Part shown: piece by piece, positions 11,370-21,785 of the stretch | How the letters are laid out: each line of letters starts with the position of its first letter | How positions within the stretch are numbered: the stretch's first letter is position 1 | Assembly: GCA_001695595.3 (NCBI GenBank) | Contig: MBPM02000003.1 | Location: forward strand, 2,542,001-2,606,000 | From: Plasmopara viticola | Taxonomy: Eukaryota > Oomycota > Peronosporomycetes > Peronosporales > Peronosporaceae | Direction: 5' to 3' | DNA length: 64,000 nt | Made by a program: the position numbers and the translations under genes | The notes under the pieces: generated by a model | What the model saw: the letters and a program-made list of their open reading frames with translations, nothing else | The model's database searches: none | What the model was told of the DNA's origin: nothing

Positions 11370-12566
11370 TTAGCACTCGAGCAACTCGGCAAGCGGATGC
11401 GCGTTGGAGCACTCAATCAATAGTGCGTGAGCAAACTCCTCAAGCATTCGGCACCGCTTATGCAAGTAGCTGAGCTCAAGGCGATTAAACCAGCGACTAG
11501 AGGTGTCAAGAGGCTGCCAGGCGGCCATCGTTTGTCGAAACCGATTTGGGTCCAGTGTGCGTACAAATCGGTGAATATCCGAAAAGCGACGCCAGCCACT
11601 AAAGTAACGGCCGTCCAGTTGCATTTCGATCAAGTACTCGGCATGTTGCGTCTTCGAGCCTTTCACCTCTACGATCCGAAAGCTGCGTATCTGGAGCTTT
11701 GCGGCAATGTGGCGATGGGACGGTAACACGTGCATCCACGGGTGTTTACTCTGATGATACGGCGTGTCGTAGACTTCATGAAGTGGCGGGAAGGTTCGAC
11801 ACATGTCAAAATGCCGTGGCAAGTCTCGATTCATGGTCGAGTGCAAATTATGAGACGCCGAAAATGGTGGTCCCAATCGACGTGCTGAGTGCAACATGTT
11901 GCTGGCACAATCGGTATCCGAACAATCGTCCTCCATGTCGTCAAAGTCTTGGAACCAGCCCCAGTCATAGCTCGCATCATCTTCTTCTTCTTCTTCTGGT
12001 TGATCCGTCACTTCAGAAGACGACGTGAGACGGTCTTTTGTCATCGAATGCAACCCTTTGGCAGGAGACGTAAAAGCCTGTTGCACATTTACGACTTCTT
12101 CCCGACACACGGGACAACGTGTACCCGATTGAATCCATCGCTTAATGCATTTCGCATGAATGAGATGGCCACACTTGGAGAGTTGCGTATCCACATCACT
12201 CATCAGGCACACAGGGCACGTCGTGCCCACCAACATGCCGACGCACCGTTTCCCATGCAATATTTCTTCGGCACGTGCGGTAATGCGCTGTCGTCGTTGC
12301 TCTTCATTTTCATCCGTTACATTTACAGCGTGACGTTCATCTGTGTCCAGTAAATTGGCACTTGCAGTCGTTGTGAGTAACTCGAGCCCGTATTGTGGCG
12401 AACTCAAGGGACGCTCGCTCCAACTCTTGCGGAGTGCTTGTTGGGCGCCACTCCGTCGCTTGAGCGAAGCGGTGCGTGCGGTCGTGCTGGCTGAGGCTTC
12501 AACCTGTTGCTGTTTATTGGGCCATACCCACGAGTGTCCGACCGTCTCGTGGTCAAGTGTGGCCAT
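11370..12566 (-). CDS. RING-H2 finger / PX domain protein (398 aa)
   Basis: A single-exon frame starts at ATG 12566 and ends at TAG 11370. Residues 117-154 form a C3H2C3 RING-H2 finger (C117, C120, C132, H134, H137, C140, C151, C154), typical of E3 ubiquitin ligases that recruit an E2. An acidic run follows (about 190-220, five Glu then Asp). Residues about 289-395 look like a phosphoinositide-binding PX domain: the RRFSDIHRFVRTL segment at 326-338 corresponds to the conserved basic RR-phi-SDF element, and SYLHKRCRMLEEF near 366-378 is the usual C-terminal helix. A membrane-recruited ubiquitin ligase acting on endosomes is the natural inference. The start is supported by a good initiator-like motif about 95 bp upstream. 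The combination is not one I can equate with a named orthologue. Confidence 0.85.
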   Translation of the reverse strand: MATLDHETVGHSWVWPNKQQQVEASASTTARTASLKRRSGAQQALRKSWSERPLSSPQYGLELLTTTASANLLDTDERHAVNVTDENEEQRRQRITARAEEILHGKRCVGMLVGTTCPVCLMSDVDTQLSKCGHLIHAKCIKRWIQSGTRCPVCREEVVNVQQAFTSPAKGLHSMTKDRLTSSSEVTDQPEEEEEDDASYDWGWFQDFDDMEDDCSDTDCASNMLHSARRLGPPFSASHNLHSTMNRDLPRHFDMCRTFPPLHEVYDTPYHQSKHPWMHVLPSHRHIAAKLQIRSFRIVEVKGSKTQHAEYLIEMQLDGRYFSGWRRFSDIHRFVRTLDPNRFRQTMAAWQPLDTSSRWFNRLELSYLHKRCRMLEEFAHALLIECSNAHPLAELLEC

Positions 12567-12643
12567 GTCAATAATGCCTGTGGACCACTAACAGGAACAC
12601 TCAATTGGAAGGGATGGTGCGAATGTGCCAGTTGGCGCAAATT

Positions 12644-12666
12644 GGCAAATGGAAAGGGTAAAGTGA
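12644..12666 (-). promoter_or_regulatory. Candidate oomycete core promoter (Inr plus FPR-like)
   Basis: On the minus strand TCACTTT (12660-12666) fits the oomycete initiator TCAYTYY. CATTTGCC (12644-12651) lies 8 bp downstream and resembles the flanking element CAWTTTNYY with one mismatch. The pair sits about 80-100 bp upstream of the RING/PX start codon, in the right orientation. Confidence 0.4.
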
Positions 12667-13007
12667 ACATGGTGTATTGCAATAACAAGCGACAGGCGAT
12701 GGTGGGGTAGGGATTATACAGCGTGCAGAGGAAGGGCTGACGAAGGCGCGTTTGCAAGGGGGCGATCGATTGTCGGGCACTCTATTTTTAACTCTGGTCT
12801 GGATTTACAGCAATGGAAACTGTCAATTCTTGGCTCCACCATCACCTTCGGGTAATATTCTTCGAATTCTTTTTGCCTCCATGTTTAGACCAGCCGTCGA
12901 GACAATTTTAGACCAAAAGATTGAGACAACTTATTCGAGATGAGTAGTAATGATAAGGCACGGACTGTTTTTTTCGCATACTGTAAGAAGAGATGATTTC
13001 GCCCAGA

Positions 13008-13037
13008 TTTAGAATGTTTTAGATCTAACATTCTAAA
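13008..13037. repeat. Perfect 11-bp inverted repeat, 8-nt loop
   Basis: TTTAGAATGTT (13008-13018) is followed by TTAGATCT and then AACATTCTAAA (13027-13037), an exact reverse complement. It could be a small hairpin or a remnant of a foldback element. No adjacent gene end is close enough to call it a processing signal. Confidence 0.5.
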
Positions 13038-14027
13038 TGCCATTACGATCTAATAACACCGATATGGTACGAGTGAAATTGACTTTGTGCGATTGCGATC
13101 TAATGTTCAGGAGCAAAAACAAAGAGCCGTAGTAAAGACCTACAAGTCAATCACAGCAGCTTTAAAGCCAAAGCTGGAATGTGTACTCTACATACCAATA
13201 GATAAGATAAGAAATGGCTAAAGGTCAAGTCGCAGCCTTTTATTTGTGCTTGTTTATGCTATGTTTTCAGCACGTGCTATTGCTACAATTCAGAAAGCAA
13301 AACGATGATACATACAAAAATTTGCCTCTTTCTGTATTATCCACGACGTGATACATGATAGTACAATCAACACATCTCCTCCTTGATAGCTCGTCAGCAA
13401 ACCGGCTCGTCTACATTTATATCGCTGGCTCGCCATATTCAGTTTGTACGTGTGGAAAGTCTGCGGCAAGCCAGCCACACGCGATACAGGCACGTACGCT
13501 GGCTTACGGGTTGTAAATATGCGTGCGCCAGCTGTGACAGTCGCGCGCTCGCAGTGGATTACCATCGATTTCGAACAAAGCAGCGAGTGAACTAATTGGG
13601 ACGATGGCGGACTAAAATCACATCTTGCTCTTTTTACGGTCGTAGATTGCAAACCATCGAAGTCAGCGATTTAGTAATACATGCATATACGAAGGCACGG
13701 AAAAGCGTCGAGTTGTGTTGTCCGACCCTTAAAAAGTTGAAACTCCAGGTACCAACTGATGATAGTATCATAGCTTCAAAGCTGACTTGAGATTACTATC
13801 GAGTTAGTCTTGCGAACCAAGATAGCGAACAGGGTTAGGACACACGTTTCTGCATAGCTGCGCATACCTTTTTTTGTGTAATTGAAAAAGTACTGGTCCC
13901 ACTACCGGTACTTATCCCTCAGTACTCGAGCGCGACGTAAGTAGCCAAAGCGTCAAGCAAATGGGCTTTAATTCATGCTTAAATACTATTTAAAGTCCAG
14001 TAATAAACTTAGAAAAAACTTATTCCC

Positions 14028-16010
14028 TCACATAAGCTGATTAATATAAACGTTTCGGCAACGTGCGTTTTCAAACGTAACCACACGAAACGACGGATTG
14101 GCTTCGGCAATCTTGACCAGCCACTCTTTGCAGGCGCCACACGGTGCCAGCGGATTTCGATCGGGTGGTTCCCTTCCTCGCATCACTTCTACCACGGCCA
14201 TTTCGTCGAACGAAAACGTGCGTGGGCGTTTAGGCTTTTTGGGACTCCTCAAATTGACATTTGTCGTATTTAACCAACGTTTTCCGTTTTCTTTTCCACA
14301 TCCTGTCGACCCGTCGGTACCTTGATGTGCGTCAGTCGATGAAAAAAACGTCACAAGTGACGATAGTGCGCTCTGATCAGACGCCGGAGGGATAGTAGTA
14401 GTCTCGACAGCCAGTGCGTGCGAACCGGCACTATCAACTGATCCACTGGTCGCGTCGCCATCTGGCGTTACAAACATCTTGACCATCGAATGTGCGTCTT
14501 GGGACGGCTCCTGCTGTGCCTTCTCCCGCATCTCGTCGCTCGCCGTTGGGCTTGCTGTGCACCCTACCGTGAGATTCAAGCCCAGCACGGCAATCATCTT
14601 GATCGCACGACGAGTTAGCGTTGGATCGCTGGCCAGGGCACTGCCAATGGCGTTGCGTTCGGCACACAATGACCCCGTTGGCATTGACACTTCACAATTC
14701 ATCCCTCGCTGCACGACAATGGTTGGACGACGCCCTGCCATTGCTGGCTTTTCAATCAAAAGCACTGCAAGCACCGGTTTGCGCGACTTGCGCAACCAGA
14801 AACTCGCCACTTCACCTTGTCCTTCCGCTGCGAGAAACTGGTCGCGAAATCGCCGCATTTCACGCACAATCATCTGAGTCAGTGCATCGGCTTGACTTGG
14901 AGCCACTAACGGAGACGCTTCAATGTTTTCAAACGAGTGAAAATCCACGTCGACCATGGATAATTTGCGTTCATGCCAAAATGTCTTTAGTTGCCAAATA
15001 TGCAGATACGACGGTCTGTACATGCGTAGCGAGGCGTTCAAGGCACTTAAGCGCGCCGGTGGTCCATCGGCGTATGCGATTGTCACGTGAAAGTGCGACT
15101 TCCACGCATCTCCACACCGATCTACGAGTGCCTCTCGATGCGTTTCGAGCAACGGTCTCAACTCTCGAGTCATGAATTGCACATTGTCATCAAATCGAAA
15201 GATATTTGAACCGGAATGCACTTGCATTGCAACCATGTGCGGGTAATACTCGTGCACAAATAGCGTAATTAATTGCGCCAAGACGTCGGTCGAGTTGCTA
15301 CTGTGCGAGTGCTTGACATCGCGTGGAATGCCGGCGCCACTAATGAGGTACACTAATTGCCGACTGTTTTCGGATTGAAACTCGTGCAATACTTGCGTCC
15401 ATTTCGGTAAGAGCAGTGCCACGAGTGGAAAGTAAACGGCAGTGATCCCCACGCGGTCCCAATGCTTTTCCACGAGTCTCGTCGTCTCGATCTCGCCTCG
15501 CAACTGAAAATCGTGGAGCACTTCCTTGTTCGTAATCGGAAGTGGCGCGTCTGCTAGATTAAAGCCAATCGGCGACCGCGTGTCTTGACATCGTGCTGTC
15601 CAGCGTTCGCCCGGTCGAATGTCCAGTAGAGTCGGGTGGAGGAGTGACAACGAGTGGTCGTCCGAGACTGACGGCTTCACTTTGGCCTGATGGAGCTGCT
15701 GCACGCGCTCGAGGATGTGCTGGCTAGTCTGCTGAAACAGACTGAATTTCGGGCGACCAAGCACAGACAGTGGCACGGACGCGCCGTCCACGGTCACGTC
15801 GACAATTGGCTCACTGACGCCATTGCTGGTAGCTGCATCGTCACGTAGCCACGAGAGCTCGACGACAAGATCCGAGTGGGAGATGTTATGCACGAGAAAC
15901 TCCATCAAGAGCAGATACCCAGATGCCAACTGGCACATTGAGTCTGTTTGTGTCACATCAACCTCATCGTATACTATAACAAAGTGTAAATTAACCAATT
16001 GTTGCGTCAT
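14028..16010 (-). CDS. Cytidine-deaminase-like protein with long N-terminal region (660 aa)
   Basis: A single open frame starts at ATG 16010 and ends at TAA 14028. The C-terminal third carries the cytidine deaminase signature in two halves: CAERNAIG at 449-456 (zinc ligand C449, proton-shuttle E451) and PCGACKEWL at 623-631 (ligands C624 and C627). A standard CDA has about 30-35 residues between the halves. Here 172 residues intervene, including a low-complexity basic stretch (about 588-600, SPKKPKRPRT). The first 400 residues have no family I recognise; VYLISGAGIP at 220-229 is a striking glycine-rich segment. All zinc ligands and the catalytic Glu are present, so hydrolytic deaminase chemistry is possible, but the substrate is unknown. 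It starts 26 bp after the stop of the ankyrin gene on the same strand. Confidence 0.75.
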   Translation of the reverse strand: MTQQLVNLHFVIVYDEVDVTQTDSMCQLASGYLLLMEFLVHNISHSDLVVELSWLRDDAATSNGVSEPIVDVTVDGASVPLSVLGRPKFSLFQQTSQHILERVQQLHQAKVKPSVSDDHSLSLLHPTLLDIRPGERWTARCQDTRSPIGFNLADAPLPITNKEVLHDFQLRGEIETTRLVEKHWDRVGITAVYFPLVALLLPKWTQVLHEFQSENSRQLVYLISGAGIPRDVKHSHSSNSTDVLAQLITLFVHEYYPHMVAMQVHSGSNIFRFDDNVQFMTRELRPLLETHREALVDRCGDAWKSHFHVTIAYADGPPARLSALNASLRMYRPSYLHIWQLKTFWHERKLSMVDVDFHSFENIEASPLVAPSQADALTQMIVREMRRFRDQFLAAEGQGEVASFWLRKSRKPVLAVLLIEKPAMAGRRPTIVVQRGMNCEVSMPTGSLCAERNAIGSALASDPTLTRRAIKMIAVLGLNLTVGCTASPTASDEMREKAQQEPSQDAHSMVKMFVTPDGDATSGSVDSAGSHALAVETTTIPPASDQSALSSLVTFFSSTDAHQGTDGSTGCGKENGKRWLNTTNVNLRSPKKPKRPRTFSFDEMAVVEVMRGREPPDRNPLAPCGACKEWLVKIAEANPSFRVVTFENARCRNVYINQLM

Positions 16011-16036
16011 CTAACTTATCGTCGTACTTTACGGCC

Positions 16037-17912
16037 TCAATCTACCAAGTCCGCTTGTCTTCGATTCGCATCCCAATTCAAGAGATCCGTAAGCAACGCC
16101 ACCACGTCTTGTGCAACTTCTACGCCAAATTGAATCGCAGAGCCAGCTGCGTACGTCGACAGCGCGCCTTGAAGATCGGCCATACGTCGTAATTGGTACA
16201 ACATGCGGGGAGTCATGGGCGTGCAGCATTCCGTGGTGAGCAGGCCGCGGTATTCATAGCTGTCGCGAAGGAGACTGAGCTGACCGGTTACATGCAGCAA
16301 GCCACCGCATTTGAGCTTGATAGTATGTAGACTCGGGCGTTGTTCAAGACTCACGCTAAGAAGCACCTCATCGATGATCCGAATCCCTTGCTGCACCACG
16401 CGGTTCGGCTGCGGTACCGCTTCGTAAATCAAGTAGCGCAGTTGACGGTCCCACATGCGAGAGAGTGGCAGAAACAGCGCAATGTTTTGCAGCAATGGCT
16501 TAGGCAACCGCAAGGTCCTATCCATGAGACAATTATACTGTTGCCGCTTCGAATTCTTCACTGCCACGGTTAATCTAGCACGCGACAGGACATACAACGT
16601 CGACAAGCGCATCAACGTGTAGCACCGCTGCCGTCGGAGGTCTTCGCGCATGAGTCGAAGCTGGTTTTGCACGGAAATTTTGAGAAACAGGTCCACATGG
16701 CCCCGTCGCTGCGCCGTCTCGGCTGCAGTCTTATCGCGATCGTCCTTGAGAAAGATATCGGCACCGGCAGTCATGAGCGCTTCGACGGCGGCCGTATGGC
16801 CCCGTTTCGCAGCCAGTAACAAGGCCGTGCTGCCTTGTCGCGTCTGTTTATTGACGTTGGAGCCTGATTTCAACAGCGTCGTCGCAATACTCGCGTGGCC
16901 ACGCTGGGCTGCGAGCATAAGCGCCGTCATGCCTTCGTTATTAGCTGCGCACGGATCAGCCCCCTGTTGGATCAAAAAGTTGACAACGGCATCGCGGCCT
17001 TCCTGTGCTGCCCGCATGAGTGGCGTCGTGCCTTTCTTGTTGGCATAATTATGGTTTGCGCCCGTCTCGAGAAGCATGAGAACGACCGGCAAATGGCCAA
17101 AATGAGCGGCAGGAATGAGTGCCATGTTCTTGGACTCGTCGTTGGCACCGTGTGCCAGCAGGAACTTGGTCATTTCCTCCCACCCTTTTTGCGCGGCAAG
17201 CAACAACGCATACGTGCGTTTATCCTGTCCAGACAACACGACAGAATAAATGTCATTTGAGCACGCAAGGACAGGCATGAGTGCAATGTACCGTCTTAAA
17301 GTTGACGTCCGCACCGGCATCGAGCAACATGTGGCACAAGACGCGGTCGTTGCCACGCACACCAATCATAAGCAGCGTCAACCCCGTCTCATCTTCTGCG
17401 GTCAATAACCTCGAGAGCAACTCGTCGGCATTGCGCGCTCTTCGAACTGTACGCATGCCCTTCCGAAGTTGTTGCGTCTTTTGTTCTTTGGCCATATTAA
17501 ACAAAAAACTCACCACATCTTCGTAGACAAGCTCCACGGCACCAGAACCATCAAAAGTGTCCATTTTCGTCATTGCAAACGCTTGCACTTCTTCGTCGTC
17601 AGTCGTCAACTCTTCCGCGGCCACAGCCACGGCCATGGGCATGGGCTCATCCACTGCCACGGCGCTGTTACTGAGCGTCTCGAGCGCGCCTTCCGTGGCC
17701 GAGAGCGCTGTCGGATCGGTCGAATCGTGCGCGTCAAGCCGTCCACGAGCCAGTCGTAAAAAGGACGACATGGACAGTCGAGTCCGATGATCTGGATCGT
17801 CCTGGGAGACGTCAGGCATGGCCGTCGCCTCGGGAGCGGCCGGTGGTGTCGCCGTCTCTTCTTCGGCACGGAGGCGCACGCGTTTCCTCGGTGGAGAGAG
17901 GCCTTCACTCAT
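16037..17912 (-). CDS. Ankyrin-repeat protein, two exons (602 aa)
   Basis: Model: complement(join(16037..17224,17292..17912)). The 67-bp intron (17225-17291) runs GTACAT..GGACAG and joins ...GADVNFKT to DKRTYALLLAAQ in frame, restoring a regular ankyrin repeat; reading through gives a stop shortly after the donor. ATG 17912 has a good context (GCCATGA). The frame stays open further upstream, but only through non-ATG codons. The first about 170 residues are low-complexity and acidic, with an early basic patch PPRKRVRLR. Six to seven ankyrin repeats span about 174-395, with typical G-TPLMRAAQEG..VVNFLIQQGAD pattern. The remaining about 200 residues have no clear domain beyond a segment LPKPLLQNIALFLPL. 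Ankyrin proteins are scaffolds, so partner and role are unknown. The nuclear-localisation-like basic patch is suggestive only. Confidence 0.85.
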
Positions 17913-20386
17913 GGCAAAAGATTGAATTGTATTGTAGCTCTCACAAAGACGAGAAGCGTCTGGGGGTAGAAGAAAGACGAGCGAGGATCTGCGTTCTTCG
18001 GGGACTTTGCGCCGGCCGCGGTGTTTTATGAAACACCCTGGGACATTTGGTACTTCCACATCTTTTTAGGGAAAAAAAACCTGACACGAGGATACATGTG
18101 CAACATAAGCCACACACACCTCTGGAATGTTGTCTACACTTTTTAGAATGCACAGCATACTGCACACCTATTTAAAGAAAAACTCTCTACGGAATCGTGA
18201 TGTGGTTCGTGCCGTCGTGACGTACGATTAGCTGTTACAATTATGACCACATTTTCTGCTTTTCGCTGGCGTCGTTCCCAAAGCGGCGCTTTACTTTTTG
18301 ACGCTATCTTGCGTGTCAATGGAAAAAGTGATGTTCAAATGCATGATACCTTTTTTCAATTGAACTCCATGTGCCTCGATTGGAATTAAGCAGTAAAAGG
18401 TAGTAGGTTAGACTATAGTTTAGCAACTGCAATTTGCAAATTTGAGAAATAGGTATCGTTGAGTGGAATTGTGAGTTAGAAATGTTCAGATAGTACAAAA
18501 TTTAGAACAATTTACGATTACTGAACTGCGGTAGCAAAAACTTTTCTGATAAATTTATTTATAATTACCGCGATGACCATTATATCGAAACTGCGTCCGT
18601 TGAAACATAAATGTCTGTATCGAACGGACCATTTAAAATGGTATTTGAATTATGTGACGACAAAAACGTCCAAACTGACAAAATCGGTTCCAATATATCC
18701 ATGCACGCCACAGGTACAGAAGTTTGAGTGCACTGACCTCAACTCCATGTTTTCGCTTCTAAAAGAGAATTGTCCAGCGCTTTCCGTCACAGCAATCAAA
18801 CTTGTTCACGACATGAGCTTGAGTTCTATGGCAAGCGCTTTGCCACATGCATTTCAGATCAAATCTGGGAGGAGGGCTTGTATTTTCTAGCCACGACATG
18901 TCCAAGGACAAGTGATGAAACGGATCGTCACATAAGGTTGAGCCTTTGCGATGACAGCTAGCTCTTTGAAAGCCCAAGAAGATTGGCGGCTCTTAGTATT
19001 TATACTACTTTGCATATCGAGGCATTCTAAGGTTGCCGAGATATATAACGTCCTCAAAAAAGCACATTTAAAAGTTATAAATGAACATTGTATAAAAAGT
19101 CAGTCTTTCAACTGCGTTCTATTGCCCACTTTGATCTACACAAAGTGATGGCAAGCGATCGTTCACCGGAAATTCTTTTCTTCCTGCACGCATCCTTTCA
19201 GCAAGGTGCTGTGCGCCATCACGCCTGGTAGCACTTGAAGGCAAATCAATGCCCGCCTCGTTTAATGGGCTTACTGAATCCGGTAAGATATGTACAAATT
19301 AACTCTCGCATTTGTCAGATGAGTAGTGACACCGTTTGAGCGGCTTACTGGCTTTTATGGACTTGATGCGGCGGCATCATTCGCGAACTTCTTCGGTGCC
19401 AAGCTGCCAGACCGTGTCATGGTATCCGACTTTAATGTGCAACGTCTCGGCTTGAGGTTCAGGCAGCACAGGCTTAGGTGGCCTCGGTGGCAACGACCAA
19501 TGTCGTTTATAGGACAGTAAGGCTTAAATTTTTCATTATAAGGGAGAAATGAACCAGAGCCTCCTCATCTGAAATAAGAAACTGTCAAGCCGGCTTTGAC
19601 CAGTGCGCGTGGTGATTGGTCATCCTTACCAATGAGGGTGATCCGAGCGATAAACACTTTTACCGAGTGTTTCGTATCCTGAACACGAGTGGAAGAGAGC
19701 AATGTTTCTTCCAGAGAAGTTTGAGCTCTGCCAGAGCTTACACCTTCTTGCCTTTTTGCATGAATTCATGAATGTTTTATGAAATAAGGAAGGTGACGGC
19801 CTCTGTTACTTTGGCACCACTTCGCTATCAAGTTAAGAATGCTATGCTCATGAACGGCCAAAAGGAAGACTGCCTCGAACTTCTTTAAATGCGATTCGCA
19901 ACAATAAAAATAGCGATTTAAATTAACCTTCAGGGGTGGTACAGCCACAGACCGTGCAAAAATACTAAATGCGTCTTATAAAATCCAGAGAGCGATATCC
20001 ATCCTCCCTGCCGACCCAAGTCCAGTCGTAAGCATTGCCGATCAAAACAAACTCCACTGAGTGGGCTGTAAACATTTAATTGGGGCAAACGATACATTTC
20101 TGTCCGAAGAAGGCCGACAATTGGATTTCGTCTCACCAAAGAAGGCTGAATGTTTGCAGGCAAGAGCCGCGTTGTAAATGCAGATCAATTGTGAGGGGTG
20201 ATGTAATGAGGTTGCACCTCAGTGTACGTCTTAGTAGTTGGTGGTGTGTGGCATAAGTCATGCGATATCTGAGCGACTATAGAGAGGCAGGCCTTAGTAC
20301 TAAAGAGCTAACGAGAAAGCAGTACACGGTCTAATGGCTACTGCTTAATTCATATTAGAAGATATTACTAATATTTCTACAACACT
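17913..20386. other. Gene-free region upstream of the ankyrin gene
   Basis: The first 150 bp are presumably the 5' UTR and promoter of the ankyrin gene. Beyond that only short frames occur; one near 18573-18890 (about 105 codons, plus) has no family resemblance and conflicts with an opposite-strand frame. A stretch near 19200-19235 resembles one near 63135-63175 (both contain CACGCCTGGTANCACTTG), indicating a dispersed old repeat. Confidence 0.5.
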
Positions 20387-20720
20387 TGTATTGTATTGTA
20401 TTACGTTATCGCGTTGCCAAGTTATGCACGTGCTAGGCTCAGTCTGGCTAGTCCACGGCAGAGAGTGGTGTCCGCATACGTCGAGTCTTGTTCGGCGAGC
20501 AGTGCAGCCAGCACCGAGGTCGTGAGGGTCTTCCATTATTTTGTTTATCTCTGATTTGGTAAGAGCCCAGGTGGCGCTCTGGTGCTGGAGACCGTCGCGT
20601 CGAGGGTGAGACTCGTTAGAGACCTGCAGATGCCCGAGAGCACCTGCCCGAAGCGCGCGAGCATTTAGCCCCCGCGCTTGGAAGGAGGGCGTCACCCCAA
20701 CCTTTCCCGTAAATTTTACA
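20387..20720 (-). mobile_element. Solo LTR (334 bp) with 5-bp target-site duplication
   Basis: On the minus strand the element begins TGTAAAATTTACGGG and ends GTAATACAATACAATACA, giving TG..CA ends within a 4-bp TGTA/TACA inverted terminus. It is flanked on both sides by the identical pentamer AGTGT (ACACT on the plus strand, 20382-20386 and 20721-20725). No internal retrotransposon sequence lies between or beside, so this is a solo LTR left by recombination. It is visibly richer in G+C than its surroundings. The strand is inferred from the A-rich, poly(A)-site-like end and could be reversed. A 116-codon frame inside it is not a gene. Confidence 0.85.
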
Positions 20721-21785
20721 ACACTGACCCCTCAAAAGTCTTTGACAATATAAAAATATAAGTTTAACGTAAAATTTGGAAATTGGAGCTTTTAATCTTA
20801 AAATTGAAACTAATAACAAACTCTTGGAGCGAGACAAATAGTCTTCCATCTGCGCTGGCGCTAAGTATACAACGGAGATCAAAGACCTGAGCTTACGTCT
20901 TGTCTAAACAAACAACCATGGCGGTCCCGCAGGGCGCGACGCATTACTGTGAAAAACCTAAGCAGAGTGATCGATTGCAAATTAGATCCTTAAAGCTCGA
21001 TAGCTCTAAGAGAAATAGCCAGATGCGGGAAAAGTCTTGGTGTACAAGCAAACGTACGAGTGTATAAAGCTCATTTTGGATTTTGATGTTCTCTGGCGTG
21101 TCGATAAATTTGTATTTTAACAAACTCTTACGGTGAATGAAAGCATGTTGATTAATACTTCTGAAGACAGCAGCAAAGACAAGTCTTGTTTATCCCGACT
21201 GGCCGATTATTATCAGTAAGATTTGAAATTTTTGAGAGCTCAAAGCCATTTCTCGTCACAAGCATGTTTCGATCTTAGGCACACCATGGCTTAAAAAGCA
21301 CAGGTACTGGACCGGTTGTCAGGGCAAGACCATAGCTGTCGGTTGTCCAGTCCCGCGCAATAGGACTTTGGCGTTATCGGCCATGTTAAGCGCACTTTTT
21401 TCTTAAAGGAAAAGTAGGGTCAGTGTAAACATTTGAACAATACGGGAGCTATCGAAAAGACTGATATCTTCTCGAATTAAGTGGGATGCTGTCAAAACGC
21501 TAGCAGCAATGGTTACCGATAACGCTTAACATAGTGGGCTGCATAGAACTAAAGTAATTTTACAGGTTGGTTGCAAAGAAGTGCCAACTGCGAATGCCAA
21601 AGTCGTAACATAGGTCTGCAAGTAGCACAATGGCGCCGAATGTTAGTCGACCAGAAACGAATGAGGATGCGATACGAAATTAATCCCTGCATGTCATGAA
21701 AGACCACTACAAATCCATTCGTCTGAGCAATAGCTGACAGCTCACCTGATCCTTGTGTCAAGGTAGTTTTGATCCAATTGGAGGC

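Larger units (their letters stand above)
12567..14027. other. Intergenic region without a gene
   Basis: Between two minus-strand genes. The first about 100 bp hold the candidate core promoter. The rest contains only short overlapping frames; the longest, about 120 codons near 13290-13652 on the minus strand, has no recognisable domain or biased codon pattern. One perfect inverted repeat is listed separately. Confidence 0.6.

Noticed and set aside
13290..13652. 120-codon minus-strand frame
   Set aside because: Starts in spacer DNA, has no domain or signal peptide, and is matched by frames on the other strand.
17253..18059. Upstream extension of the ankyrin protein to 18059
   Set aside because: The extra 49 codons begin at GTG, not ATG. 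The first ATG in frame, with good context, is at 17912.
20345..20695. 116-codon minus-strand frame
   Set aside because: It is almost entirely inside the solo LTR and has no protein resemblance.
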